A stretch of 64,000 nucleotides of DNA from Allomyces arbusculus (GCA_027604705.1 JADHYV010000058.1:1-64000); one strand, 5' to 3'; shown: positions 9,965 to 20,722, counted from the stretch's first letter. A program made the numbers and translations. The notes: a model not told the origin generated them from the letters alone.

Positions 9965-12730
9965 ATGCCTGCGGCCGGCGCACCCGACAGCGACGGGCCG
10001 GCGACGACTACAGCGACCACCGCCGCGCTGCAGTCCGAGCAACACGATCGCGCCGTGACCGACCACGACCCGCGCCCACCCCCCCTTCGCGCACGCGCAA
10101 TGTCGGCGCTGCCCGGGATGCTGCGCAGCCTACGCCGGTCGCGGTCGCGCCCACAGAGTCTCGACCAGCACGCGGGCGCCGCGCTCGCGACCACCACCAC
10201 GTCGTCGTCGTCACTCACGTTTGCCCCCGCTGGCGCACCGACTACGCCGGCATCATCAACGACCGGCAGCACTAACGGCGCGCCAAGCACGCCGCCCACC
10301 GTCCCGCCGCTCCCGCCACGACCGAGCCTGCACCGTCCCACCCCACCTTCCCCGTCGCCACCGCTGGCAAGTGCGACTCCGGCCGAGCGCGATGCGGCGA
10401 TTACACACGTGATGGCACTGTTGCCCGCCGACGCGCCCGTACACGATCGTGCTGCCGTCGAGCAAGCCCTGGCAGCGACGGCGTGGCGGTCGGTCGATGC
10501 AGCGGTCGAGTACTTGGACGACTGGGCGGCCGCGCACAACGGGCGGCTGTACCCGATCGACCCGAACGCGACGACGTGGTTGCAGGGCATGGAGAATGCG
10601 GGCAACTCGTGCTATATCGACAGTCTGGTCTTTGCGCTGTTTTCAAGGTCGACGGCCATGGACGCATTACTCACGCAGGACTTGGCCGTAACGCTGGCCG
10701 CGGCCGCGGCCGAGGAGAACGACGTGTCGGCCACGTCGTCAAGGACGTCGGGGACGGCACCAGGACCGCCGAAGCCGATTGAGCAGACCGATCGGTACAA
10801 GCACATGCGCGCCGTACAAGTGCGGCTCACGCTGGTTATTAACCGGCTGCGCAAGGGTCATCTCGTGACGAAATCCGAAATGGCCGCGCTTGAAGCCGCC
10901 ATCAAGCACCTGTGGTCACTCGACGGCGCCAACTCGGGCCAGACCAACAAGCAGGAAGACGTGTCGGAACTCTTCCTGCTCCTGACGAGCACGTTCCGCG
11001 CACCCTTCTTGCCGCTCTGGCAGCGCATCTACCACGGAGGCACGCACGACGCGCACGACGACGTGAAAGTGTGCACGGAACGCGCATTGCAGCTCGGGAT
11101 TCCGGACCCCAAGGCGAAACAGCCGATTGCGCTCGAAAAGCTGCTTGCCGATTATTTTTTCGATAACAAGGTCACGCATATCCGGCGGCAAGTACCGGCG
11201 CCGCCCATGTCGACCAAGTTACGCAAGGAGCTCGAGCGCGACGGCAGGGCGCTGGTCCAGCCTGACGCGGTCGTGAGCACGTCGTCCGCCGAGACCGACC
11301 GCGACGGGATGTTGGTCGATGGGTGGTCGATGATGCGGCTGTTGCCGTTCCTTGCTGGCGAGAACGAAATGGGTGCGTGAAACTCGTATCTCCCTCCTTC
11401 AAGGTGGCGTTATGATTCCACTTCCGCCGAGACACGTTGTAACTTGATATGCGTTCTGATAGGCGAGCACTCGACGGTGCCCGACCACGCCGTGCCCATC
11501 ATGGTCCCGCTCGTGCTCAAGCGGTACTACGTCAAGGACACGGCCACGGGCAAGGCTGGCACGCCAAAACGCATCCAACGGCGCGTTTTAATCCCAGTTG
11601 AAATCAACTTTGACCAGTTCACTGCCACGTCGAGCACGTCGGCGCTCGATATTACCAGACCCACGTTTGCGCTCGTCCTGCAAGCCGTCATCTGCCACCT
11701 CGGCGAGTCGCCGACGTCGGGGCACTTCATCTCGTACGTGAACGGCGGGCCGTCCCGTATGGCCTCCCTGCAACGCCTTCTCTCGCAACTCGAGCGCGCC
11801 TACTCCGCCGGCACCGAGCCGACCACCCCCCGCCCGTCCTCTGCCGCCACCGCCGAATTCCCTTCTGCTGCGGAAGAGAAGGAAGCCCTCGCAGCCGCCG
11901 CTGCCGCCGTCGACGCCGCACTCGACGCGGCCCTTGCGAACCCCGGCGCGCACGGAGCCGAGTGGGCATCCGCGCCGTCTGACGATACGAGGCCCACCAA
12001 GGACCCGCCCATGCCGGACCACATGCACACGGTGCGTGCGCACGACCGGTCGCGATCGCCACCCCCACCGCACTCGACGCCCGCCGCACCGCCGCCGTAC
12101 TCGAAAGCTGCGCCGAACCACCCTCGACACGCGCCCCCGCCGGCATTGTTGGTGGTCCCGCCGCCGTTGGGCATCCCGCTGCAAAGAGCGCTGACGGCGC
12201 CTGGGGCCCCGTCGGTCGCAGGTGATCCCACGCGGTACTTGCGCGCGGCAACGCCGCATATCCACCATCACCACCACCACGCACCGCCACCGACTCCGCA
12301 CGCAATGCTGTTTGGGTCCCCGGCGTCTACCACCGCCGCGGACGTGGCCACGGACCGGTCGCCGACATGGCTGCGGTTCGACGGGCTCGGCCCCACAGGC
12401 GCGAAAGTACAATCCTTCACGTCGACCGCCGCGATCACGCGGCAATTCATGGATGAGATCAGTAAGAACGCGTACATGTTGTTCTACGAATTGCGGCAGT
12501 TTGATCCGGTCCCGCCAGCGGACGTGATGGGCACCGACGCGGTGCCCGTCGAATTGGCGGCCGCGTTAGCGGCGGATACGGATTCGTTGGAGTCGCAGAT
12601 GGGTCCACCGGGTGGGCGGCGCGCGTCGGCACCAAATTTACGCGACCAGGCGGATTTTGTGATGGCGATGAAGATGCAGGCGAAGGAGTATAAGCCCAAG
12701 AAGGGGGAGAACCCATGTGTGGTCATGTAA
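9965..12730 (+). CDS. Ubiquitin-specific protease (USP/UBP) with CUE/UBA-like segment and C-terminal CaaX box
   Basis: Predicted deubiquitinase of 891 aa from exons 9965-11372 and 11463-12730 (90-nt intron). After a low-complexity N terminus, about residues 139-187 form a helical stretch ending in VDAAVEYLDDW that resembles a CUE/UBA ubiquitin-binding fold. The catalytic Cys box is NAGNSCYIDSL (Cys216), followed by QEDVSELF. The His box GESPTSGHFISYV places His557. The C-terminal third is Pro/His/Ala-rich with a six-His run. The last residues are KKGENPCVVM: a basic stretch plus a perfect CaaX motif, so farnesylation and membrane attachment are predicted. A start at 10100 is also possible. 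Substrates are unknown. Confidence 0.9.
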
Positions 12731-13056
12731 GGTAGAGCTGGGGTGGAGAATGGTATCGCCAGTTTTGCGTGCTCCTGGTTGGCATTGCTTCGGATCGTGT
12801 TTGACTGGTTGGCTCCCCCGCAGCCCCGACTGTCGACGCTCTTTCCTGGGCTTGTCCTGAGCTTTCGCGACGGAGAAGATGGAGCTGTCCAAGGCACGGC
12901 ACGCTGACCTAGCACGCGCCTGTAAACACGATCACATTCACGATCACTCGCGGCCAGCCAAGCACAGAGTTGTGTCGTACTCCACCACTTTGCGAGTCAA
13001 TGGAAGCACAAAGCCAGGTAAACAGACCCGAGGTTAATTGTTCCCAATGTATCGAC

Positions 13057-13309
13057 CCGTACCTGCTCGATACAGTAGGATCCCGCCAGCCAACGGCCCC
13101 GACTCATCAGACATTCCACACCTTTGTGTGCTGCTCAACAGAATTCTATCTTCTGCACAAGATCGGTCCCAGTCCCTTGGAGCCGTACATGCTCGATACA
13201 TTAGGATCCCGCCAACCAATGCCACCCGACCCATCAGACATTCCACCACGTTTGGATGCTCAAACGATTTCTATCTTCTACACTAAATTGGTCCCAGTCC
13301 CTGTAGTCC
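13057..13309. repeat. 126-bp imperfect tandem duplication
   Basis: Two copies start with CCGTAC and GCTCGATACA at 13057 and 13183; both contain TAGGATCCCGCCA, CAGACATTCCA and GGTCCCAGTCCC at matching offsets. The copies have diverged by substitutions but keep an offset that is a multiple of three. They lie upstream of the gene at 13479. Confidence 0.8.
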
Positions 13310-13390
13310 AACGCGTTCGTTCCCCAACGAGGGTCGTGGACACCCACCCAACACGCGACGCGACGCGATGCTACACGCATCCAACATCAC

Positions 13391-13398
13391 TACAAATA
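13391..13398 (+). promoter_or_regulatory. Weak TATA-like element
   Basis: TACAAATA lies 81 bp upstream of the ATG at 13479, a plausible core-promoter distance. It departs from the TATAAA consensus, so support is modest. Confidence 0.3.
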
Positions 13399-13478
13399 CT
13401 CCCCTCCTTCCGACCACCGTTGCGTGTTCGCCATCACGCGTCTCCTCTCCTATCCACACCTCGAGCAACAACGAGCCA

Positions 13479-14960
13479 TGACGGTTGCTGACGACGCCAA
13501 GGCTGCACCCGCCAACACGACCAAGGCCGCTCCCGCTCCGGCGCCCGCGCCCGTCGCCAATGTGCAGGCCATCTGCCAGATGCCCATGAGTCTGCAAGCT
13601 TCCGCCGTTTCGCAAGGCATCCAGGTGCGCATGCTTGCCGCCGACGAGTTCCCACGCGCTCTGCGCATCAACAATAAGGCGCGCGAGGACGTTGAGATTC
13701 TCGATGCCAAGAAGCACGCACACAACCGCGGCGAGTGGTACACCATGGCAAACGACGCCACCGACGCGTTTGGGTCGGTCCACGACGACTAGGAAACAAT
13801 TTTCTTCCGCGACGCCGAGGGCCAGCGCGCCGCAGTTCATGTGCCCGCTGCGTCGGAAGTCTCGGTGCGCGCGCTGTCGGGCGTGCCGTTCGTGTCCGAG
13901 TCGTTTTTGGTGCTGCCCAACGAGCAGGCCGATAACGCGATCGTGGTCGATTTCAGTGCACGTCACGCCGTACATGAACGTGAATGACCCGAACGGCGAG
14001 TGGTACCTGGTCGAGCCGGGCAAGCAGTCGAAGTGGACGCGCGACGACGCGCAAATGGTGATTGTGCAGTACGACGGCGGCAAGCGCGATGCGGTCTTGG
14101 CGAGTCCCAGGTCCAAGGTCGAGTTTGCTGGACCCGAGCCGCTCGTGATCATGCCGTCTGAAGAGCCGACCAAGATCCTGGTGCATAACCAAACGGACGT
14201 GCCGATCGACGTGCAAGTCTCCAACTACTCCGGCAACTCCAAGGAGTGGTACACGATCCAGCCGGGCCAGATGGACAAGTGGACGCGCGGCACCAAGCAC
14301 TTGGAGGCCGTGCTCGTGCGCTGCAGTGGCCGTGTGGTCGGCACGTACGTGCAGGTCGGCACCAACATTGCGGTCCGCAACCTCGACCGCGGCCTGACGG
14401 TGCCGACGATCGAGACGATTTTAAACGCGGCCGATGCCGGGTCGGTGCAGTTCCAGAACACGACCGACAAGGACGTCAGCGTCTTTATTACCAAGCTCGC
14501 GGGCAATAAGGGTGACGACGCGTGGGTGTCCGTGCCGGCCGGCGCGACCAAGCAGTGGCAGCGCACTGGCACCGAGGTCTTGGTCGTGCGCTACGCTGAC
14601 GGGTCAAAGATTGGTGTGGCCGTCGGCCTGGGCATGAAGGTCGTTCTCCATCCACTCCGCACACCGGCGCCGCCCAAGCTCAGGAAGCTCCGGGGCGGTT
14701 GGGTATCGTGGGAATGTGAACCGTGGCGCCAACTGCCGCCGTGGTTTCCGTCACGGTCTCAGCAGTCGCAGGCACCATCGTGCAGCAGCAGTGCCCCGCC
14801 AACGTACACGTCGGTCTATCGCCCTGGGTGCGGTTACTGGCCGTCATACATCCCGTGTGGTGGCAGCTCCTCCACGTCCTCGTCCTCTTCCTCATCGCGG
14901 CCCCCGGCCCCTCCATACGATCCATGCCGCCCGATGGGCCGCTGGCCGTACTGTACGTGA
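13479..14960 (+). pseudogene. Interrupted gene of an unrecognised beta-rich repeat family (copy A)
   Basis: I do not recognise the family. The coding trace holds about four units of roughly 80 residues, each with a pattern like N-x-T-x3-I-x-V near its start, then EWYxIxPG, then WxR, and a closing hydrophobic strand after a Gly turn (clear examples: EWYTIQPGQMDKWTR and EWYLVEPGKQSKWTR). Alternating hydrophobic residues suggest beta sandwiches. The N terminus is Ala/Pro/Lys-rich without a signal peptide; the tail is Trp/Pro/Ser-rich. The reading frame is interrupted at about two places, both in the first half, which no plausible intron explains. The second half is intact and well conserved with copy B at 39027-40222, so either the decay is recent or the assembly has errors here. 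Function unknown. Confidence 0.6.
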
Positions 14961-15663
14961 TCCGTTGTACTTGGCGGCCCATGAGGACGCTCTCTCCAAC
15001 ATGGTAGCTTATTCCTGTTTTCCCCTGACGCATCTAGGCTGAGTGAAAAATGTGAGCCTTGGTTGCGGCCGTGATCTGCGGCGCAAACTGAGAGCTGGAT
15101 CTTTCCTCCCACTTCCGTCCGACCTGTCACTCTCCCCCCCCCCCCCCTTCCCCTTTTTCTGTCCCATTCCATTCTCCCTGTCTGTTGTCATCTCACGCTC
15201 TCTTTCTCCACATTCTCCACCCCGTTATGCATGGCCAAGCGCTCTCAAATCAATTTTGATTTTGGAGTTGACGTAATCGAGTAACAGTGATATGGGGCAC
15301 GACGGGGAGCACACCAAACTCGTCAACGTACATATGTACCATCAAGCCCCGGACTCGTTCAACCTGTGAGTGCGCGGTCCCCACGATAAGCAAGCCAGAC
15401 ATCGCGAACTGCCAGCATTGACAGCGTTGGAAATTGAAAATACAAAGCCAAACATAATAGATTTCTTCATTTCAACATTACCCATTCATACATTATTACA
15501 AAGCGCGACAAAGCAATAGATACAAGAGCACGGACCCAAGACAATCGAGCTCGCGATCGCTTGGCCGGTGCGCCGCGCTTCCCACCAATTCCGCATTTAC
15601 AAGCGCCGAGCCATCTCAAACGGGGAGGCCGGCACTCGATCCCATTTCCAACACTCCATTCAC
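14961..15663. other. Convergent 3' flanks; C14 homopolymer
   Basis: No gene is supported. The gap lies between the 3' ends of two convergent genes and contains a run of 14 C at 15134-15147 followed by T-rich sequence, and AT-rich stretches around 15430-15500 near the 3' end of the Gly-rich gene. Confidence 0.45.
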
Positions 15664-17013
15664 CTAGTACGCAAACGACATGCTCGCAAACGCGTCGCCC
15701 GACGCATGCGCATCCGCCTGCGCGTGCCCGGTACCCGTCCACGCGGAATGGAATTCGTCCACCTGCGCCTTCCCGCCCACGGCCACGCCCGCGCCGAACG
15801 ATGCCGACGCGTCGGCGCCGCCCATCGTGTGCCACATCATGTCGCCGCCGCCGTACTGCGCACCGCCAGCGTGAAAGCCGGACGTGCAGTCAAATTGACC
15901 GCCGCCGAGGTGCATGTCCTGGTGCTGCCACTGGCCCTGCTGGTGGTGCGAGCCCCATTGCCCTTGCCACTGGCCCTCCCACTGGCCCTGCCACGCCCAG
16001 TCGCCGTTGCCGCCGGTATGGCAGTCGCCGCTCGTGGGCGGGGCCGGATGCGCGCCGCCGGAGTGGTCGCCGGAACCGGGTGCGCAGCCCCCGTCGCGGT
16101 CGTGCTTACCGCCGTTCGACCCGCCGTTGTGCGAACCGCCATTGGTCGGCGGCGCCGGCGCGGGAGTAGGGGTGGGGACGGGCACTGGGTACGCGCCGCC
16201 CGAGTGGTCGCCGTTCGTCGGTGGGTGGTTCGGCGCGGGCGTCGGATGCGTGGGCGCGGGCGTCGGATGCGCGCCGCCAGAGTGGTCGCCGGAACCGGAC
16301 GCACAGCCGCCATCGCGGTCGTGCTTACCACCGTTCGAACCGCCGTTTGAGCCACCGTTGTGCGAACCGCCGTTGGTAGGCGGCGCGGGGGTGGGGGTGG
16401 GGACGGGCGCCGGGTACGCGCCGCCCGAGTGGTCGCCGTTCGTCGGTGGGTGGTTTGGCGCGGGCGTGGGGTGCGTGGGCGCGGGCGTCGGATGCGAGCC
16501 GCCCGAATGATGGTCGCCACCGCCAGGAGCACACCCGCCATCGCGATCGTGCTTGCCACCGCCGTTCGACCCACCGTTATGCGACCCACCGTTCGACCCG
16601 CCGTGTTGGCCGCCGTTGGACCCGCCATGGCTGCCACCATTGTAGCCGCCATCGTGATCGTTGCGGCCGCCGTGATGCGACCCGCCTTGGTTCCCGCCTT
16701 GATGCTGCCCACCGTTTGACCCTCCGTGATGCGCGCCGCCATCGTTGTTGTGGCCGCCGCCGGGCGAACAGCCCCCATCGCGATCGTGCTTGCCGCCGTT
16801 CGAACCGTGCGACCCACCGGACTGCCCGCCATTCGACCCGCCATGCTGCGCGCCACCGTTGTACCCGCCATCGTGGTCGTTGCGGCCGCCGTGGTGCGTC
16901 GAACCGCCGTTATGCGAGCCGCCCGTGTTGGTGTTGCCGCCGTGGTGCGTCGAGCCGCCGGCCGGGGGGCACGCGGGCGGGGGAGTCGGCAGGCACGTCG
17001 TCGAGAACGTCAT
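15664..17013 (-). CDS. Gly/His/Asn-rich tandem-repeat protein
   Basis: Intronless frame of 449 aa, low-complexity throughout. The first half is built from short SNGG, GGSHNGG and HHGG units. GGKHDRDGGC recurs four times, and two DHDGGY units occur in similar context. The middle alternates with Pro/Thr blocks (HPTPAPTHPTPAPNHPPTNGD and relatives) repeated twice almost exactly. The last about 100 residues are less repetitive, rich in His, Gly, Ala, Gln and Trp, and end in FASMSFAY. His and Asp/Asn density suggests metal binding; Gly-rich composition suggests a disordered or matrix/wall protein. No clear signal peptide is seen, though the Met at 17013 is followed by a short Cys/Pro-rich stretch. 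A good TATA box lies upstream. Function not assigned. Confidence 0.7.
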   Translation of the reverse strand: MTFSTTCLPTPPPACPPAGGSTHHGGNTNTGGSHNGGSTHHGGRNDHDGGYNGGAQHGGSNGGQSGGSHGSNGGKHDRDGGCSPGGGHNNDGGAHHGGSNGGQHQGGNQGGSHHGGRNDHDGGYNGGSHGGSNGGQHGGSNGGSHNGGSNGGGKHDRDGGCAPGGGDHHSGGSHPTPAPTHPTPAPNHPPTNGDHSGGAYPAPVPTPTPAPPTNGGSHNGGSNGGSNGGKHDRDGGCASGSGDHSGGAHPTPAPTHPTPAPNHPPTNGDHSGGAYPVPVPTPTPAPAPPTNGGSHNGGSNGGKHDRDGGCAPGSGDHSGGAHPAPPTSGDCHTGGNGDWAWQGQWEGQWQGQWGSHHQQGQWQHQDMHLGGGQFDCTSGFHAGGAQYGGGDMMWHTMGGADASASFGAGVAVGGKAQVDEFHSAWTGTGHAQADAHASGDAFASMSFAY

Positions 17014-18347
17014 GATGCTTGGTGCGGGTGGCGAAGTGGTGGAGAAGGTGGTAGGCAGCGCGTCGAGCGTACTTGGCCGTGCAGAGAATTAGTTGGGTCC
17101 GGTCGCGTGGCCAGCACGGAGCGGAGTGAGCTTGGGTGGAGAAAAGTGGGTGGGGGGGGGGGGGTGGAGTGGTGAGAAATTGGATTGGTGGTGGGCGACG
17201 CGGGATTTATATCGTGCAAGGTGGCTATTACGGACGCGTCGCTCGTGCTATGGATTCGAGCGCGTCATCGTGCAGATTCGGTCTACACATGTCCATTGTT
17301 CAGGTCGGTCTTCGAATGGGACCGTGTGCCAGACGCGTCGTGCGCGCGCCACGCCTGCTGCGGACAATGGTGGCCACGGCGCACCTGTTCATGGACGGCA
17401 CGGTCAGGGCGTGGTGGAGGCACTGTCCGAGCGGAGCTGGTCGTTCACTGTAGCAAAAATGGTCCAGATCACGAATCGATCAGTGGGACACGCGCTACGC
17501 CACACACGGCAAACCATGAACAATCGTCCGACCATGAAGTGGCGCATCGTCCGTTGCGTACGGCGTAAATACTGTTTTGCCTCGCTGTTCATGGATTCGC
17601 CGTCGTTTCTTCCCAATGCAACACCACATACGGTCTTCTCCTATCATCCGGTAAAATGCGGGCCCGCGGAACCGAGAGTGCCAGAACATAAATTGGCTCA
17701 TGAACGGTTTGGCGGTTCAACGCTGCGGACGCCCACAAGGCTTTTTCTTGTTCTGGTCTTGAGCTTTCGGATCCAACACGAGCTCGCGCATGAAAGCCGA
17801 TGGTGTGGTCCAAAGGAAAATGGTTGGGTGCCTGAGCCAGCGTGGCATTGCTCGCACGACCGCATCATTTCAACGGTCATGAACGAGTCACGGTGTCGCA
17901 TCCGCAGCAGCGGCTCCACCAACGACGGTGCCGCGCCTACCCCATTCTGCATGGAGAGTATTAATAGCAAAACGCCAGTATATTTTGCATGGTCAATGTT
18001 GCTGCATGGCGGTGCACTAGCGCTCCTCTGGGGATTGGACATGCCGTGAACGGGCCAGCGACGTGGCGACAAGAAAATGCGAGAAGGGAGAAAAAACATG
18101 AAGCGAAAGTGTCAATATACACGGTGGAGCACAACGACAGCGTCAAGAGCGAAGCAAGGTGGTGATTGCGAAAAGCGTCGCCCGTGGAATCTTGTCGGGA
18201 CCAATGCAAACGAAATCAAACGGGTGCTGCCAGCAGGAAATAAATTGAACAACAGGAAAACGGTGAGAAAAACGAACAAGAAAAACCCTCCCGCTCAATC
18301 GGGTACGCGGCGAGGGAAAGAAAATAAGATAATTGGCAAGCGCAAAT
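17014..18347. other. No supported gene; promoter of the Gly-rich gene
   Basis: A plus-strand open frame spans 17093-18049 but has no domain, repeats or homologous feel and overlaps the promoter of the Gly-rich gene, so it is not called. The left end holds a run of 13 G (17152-17164) and a TATA box. The right end is AT-rich and is likely the 3' flank of the zincin gene. Confidence 0.45.
17205..17211 (-). promoter_or_regulatory. TATA box of the Gly-rich gene
   Basis: The minus strand reads TATAAAT about 190 bp upstream of the ATG at 17013, with a C-run between (plus-strand G-run 17152-17164). A perfect TATA box in otherwise GC-rich DNA suggests a strongly regulated gene. Confidence 0.55.
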
Positions 18348-20036
18348 CTAAACCCAAACTGCCATGAGAGCCGCCGCAAGCGCAACCGCAGCGCTCACCG
18401 CCGGAGTTCCTGCCACTGCGACAGCGGCGGCCGACTTTTTAGTCGTCGAATTGGTCGCGTCCCCCGTCGACGACGTGCCCGGCGCGCGCAACGCGCGCGG
18501 GTCGATATCAGCCACGTCCTTGCGCGACGTGAACCCCTGTGCGTCGGCCGACGTGTACCCCATGGCCAGCAGCACATCCTTGGTGATGGGTCCGATCCCC
18601 GACGCGGGCGCCTTGGTCGCGTCGATGGCCGTCTTGAACGACCGGACGGCGGTCGCATAGACCATGAGGAATTCGCTCGTCACGTTGGCGGCGATCGTCG
18701 TGTGCGCGAGCGAGGACCCGTCCATGAACGGGTCGAGCGACGACTCGAGCACGAGGTTGGACGTGAGCGTGGTTCCGGCAGGCCACACGCTCGTTTTGAA
18801 GACGAGCTTGTTGGCAGTCGTGCCGTAGGTGTGCAGAGCTTCCATGATCGTGCCGGCCTTGTCGTTGCGCTGCAGTGCCGAGATGACGCTGGCCGGCGAG
18901 TAGGCGACCGACTTGGTTCCGGCCACATTCACGGTTTGTAGTGACGGGGACTTGGCTTGCACGAGGGCGTTGAACGTGTCGTTGAGCACCTTGTAGTAAT
19001 CGAGCACAGGCCGGTCGGCGAGGTAGGTGAACCGGTTCCAGATGGAGGGCTCGGCGAACCGGAAGAAGACATTGCCGTTGTAGGGCATGGTGTTGACCGT
19101 GGCCGAAGGTGGAGGTTGCGATTCGGGCGGAAAACTGTTGTAGTAGGGCAACAGCTCGGGCGACTTTTGGTCAAACTGGTTGGACATGGCTAAGAGTCGG
19201 TAGTGGGGAAGGTGAGCAAGTGCGGTCAAGATGATAGGATAGCAACGGCGCGCAGCAAGTCTAGAAGCGACATTGTCGGAGAAAGGAAAGAAAACGAACG
19301 CACCCAAGTCGTCGCCAAACCCGAGGCCGTGGTAGAGCTCGTGCGTCGCGACAAACTCCAAGTCGCGCTGCGTCGAGTTCATGTTGGTGCCCGACGTGGA
19401 GAACCACCAATTGCGCAGCGAGTTGAAGCGCGCGAGAATGTCGTATTCGGGCCACGGCACCTGGCCCTCAGCGACGCCCGCCAGGTCGAGCTGCTTGAGC
19501 AACGGCGTCGGGTACATGTAGGTGACGCCGTCGTCCTTGTGAATGACGGGAATGCGTGTGGTGGGCAGCGCAAACCCGAGCGTCGAGTACTCGTCGCACG
19601 ATTGCGGGTCGGGGGTCGACGTGTCGCAGGGCAAGAACATGGCGACCGAGACGGTCATGGTGCGGCGGAACTTGAAGACCGACGCGATGCGCTGCGCGGC
19701 ACGCTGGAGAGCAGACTCGGCGTTGCGGCAAAAGGCCTGGTCGGTTGCATCGCACGTAAACTTGATTTGAAAGGCCGACCCGACCGACACGTCGTTGAGG
19801 TAGCGCAGCGCGCGCGGGTCGGACGGGTGCGTCGTGGTGATGGCGCCGGTCGACGAGACAACGGGCGCGTTGATGAGCGGGCGCGCATGCGCAACCAGAG
19901 GGAGCAGCACCAGCACGGCGGCCGTGGCGAGCAGTGCGGCAGCGGCACCGGCGGTGAGCGGGCGGGAAGCGGCCAGCGGCGAGGTCGCTGTCGCGGGCAG
20001 GCGTTGCCTCGCGGTGCTTGATCGTGAGCGGGTCAT
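18348..20036 (-). CDS. Secreted, probably GPI-anchored zincin-like metalloprotease (HExxHxxGxxD)
   Basis: 524 aa from exons 20036-19304 and 19189-18348; the 114-nt intron is in frame and would otherwise add 38 residues right after the active site. Residues 29-50 are a strong hydrophobic signal (AAALLATAAVLVLLPLVAHA). The zinc site is HELYHGLGFGDD, with His232, Glu233, His236, a Gly at 239 and Asp242: the metzincin spacing with Asp as third ligand, as in snapalysin-type (M7) enzymes. A TVNTMPYNG segment could be the Met-turn. The C terminus has a Ser/Thr/Asn stretch followed by a hydrophobic tail ending AALMAVWV, typical of GPI-anchor signals. I do not recognise the wider family. It is divergent from the RasGEF gene. 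Confidence 0.75.
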   Translation of the reverse strand: MTRSRSSTARQRLPATATSPLAASRPLTAGAAAALLATAAVLVLLPLVAHARPLINAPVVSSTGAITTTHPSDPRALRYLNDVSVGSAFQIKFTCDATDQAFCRNAESALQRAAQRIASVFKFRRTMTVSVAMFLPCDTSTPDPQSCDEYSTLGFALPTTRIPVIHKDDGVTYMYPTPLLKQLDLAGVAEGQVPWPEYDILARFNSLRNWWFSTSGTNMNSTQRDLEFVATHELYHGLGFGDDLGAFVFFPFSDNVASRLAARRCYPIILTALAHLPHYRLLAMSNQFDQKSPELLPYYNSFPPESQPPPSATVNTMPYNGNVFFRFAEPSIWNRFTYLADRPVLDYYKVLNDTFNALVQAKSPSLQTVNVAGTKSVAYSPASVISALQRNDKAGTIMEALHTYGTTANKLVFKTSVWPAGTTLTSNLVLESSLDPFMDGSSLAHTTIAANVTSEFLMVYATAVRSFKTAIDATKAPASGIGPITKDVLLAMGYTSADAQGFTSRKDVADIDPRALRAPGTSSTGDATNSTTKKSAAAVAVAGTPAVSAAVALAAALMAVWV

Positions 20037-20722
20037 GATGGCGGGCCGGTCGGTGGAGAGCGCCGATACGAGCGCGTCACGACGGTATTGGAGGCCGGGG
20101 AGCGTGTGGGAGAGAGCCAGCGGCGGCTGGAGCGCGAGCGCTTGGAGTCTTGGCGATTTGGGCGGGGCCCGCGGCGCCGGCCTCGTTGTTGAGCGTGTCG
20201 TCGCGCGAGTGCAGCCTGACGCGGCACGCAGCAGCAGCACGGCGTGTCGAGAGAGTGCGCTCAGTGGTGGAGCGCGGGTCGGCCGGTGGGTGCGCTGCTG
20301 CGCGGACGACGGTGCGCTGGCCGGGGGGATGGAAGCGCGGTGGAAGGCGGCACCGGAGCGCACCAGCACGCAGCACCACTGGCGGATGGCTCAGCGGCCC
20401 GCCAAGCGACTTGGCGAATGAAAAGGCGAACGCCAAGCCCCGCGGGCTGGGCGATGCCGTCCCCGCCATGACCGCTGCGTGCCGCGGCGCGCGCGGCAAC
20501 TCCCTGCCGCGCGATGCGGGCTTTGCCCTTCCGCCCCGCTGCTCCCACCGTCTGACGTAAAATGGCCCTCGGATCGCCTCCTGCTGACCGACACGCGTTG
20601 CTCCTGCTGCTGTTCGCTGTGCACGCTGCTCCTCCTCCAGCAGCGCTCTCCGCGCACGGCCTCCTTGCACTCCTCTTGGTCCCGACGCAGGCAACGACGG
20701 AGCTCCCCGGCCGCACTGCACC
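20037..20722. promoter_or_regulatory. Divergent promoter region, zincin / RasGEF
   Basis: The 686 bp between opposite start codons shows no TATA box and no obvious repeat. Open frames here are unsupported. Confidence 0.4.

Larger units (their letters stand above)
12731..13478. other. Intergenic region with an imperfect tandem duplication
   Basis: No gene is supported. The gap holds the 126-bp duplication listed separately and, near its right end, a weak TATA-like element ahead of the gene at 13479. Confidence 0.45.

Noticed and set aside
12970-13491. 173-aa open frame across the 126-bp duplication
   Set aside because: It runs into the start of repeat-family copy A in another frame and has no domain; kept only as a repeat.
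13781-13800. Recoding or programmed frameshifting as an explanation for repeat-family copy A
   Set aside because: No slippery site or downstream stem was seen, and the paralogue is broken in a different manner, so decay or error is simpler.
17093-18049. 318-aa plus-strand open frame
   Set aside because: No domain or repeat, overlaps the Gly-rich gene promoter including its TATA box, and composition is not gene-like.
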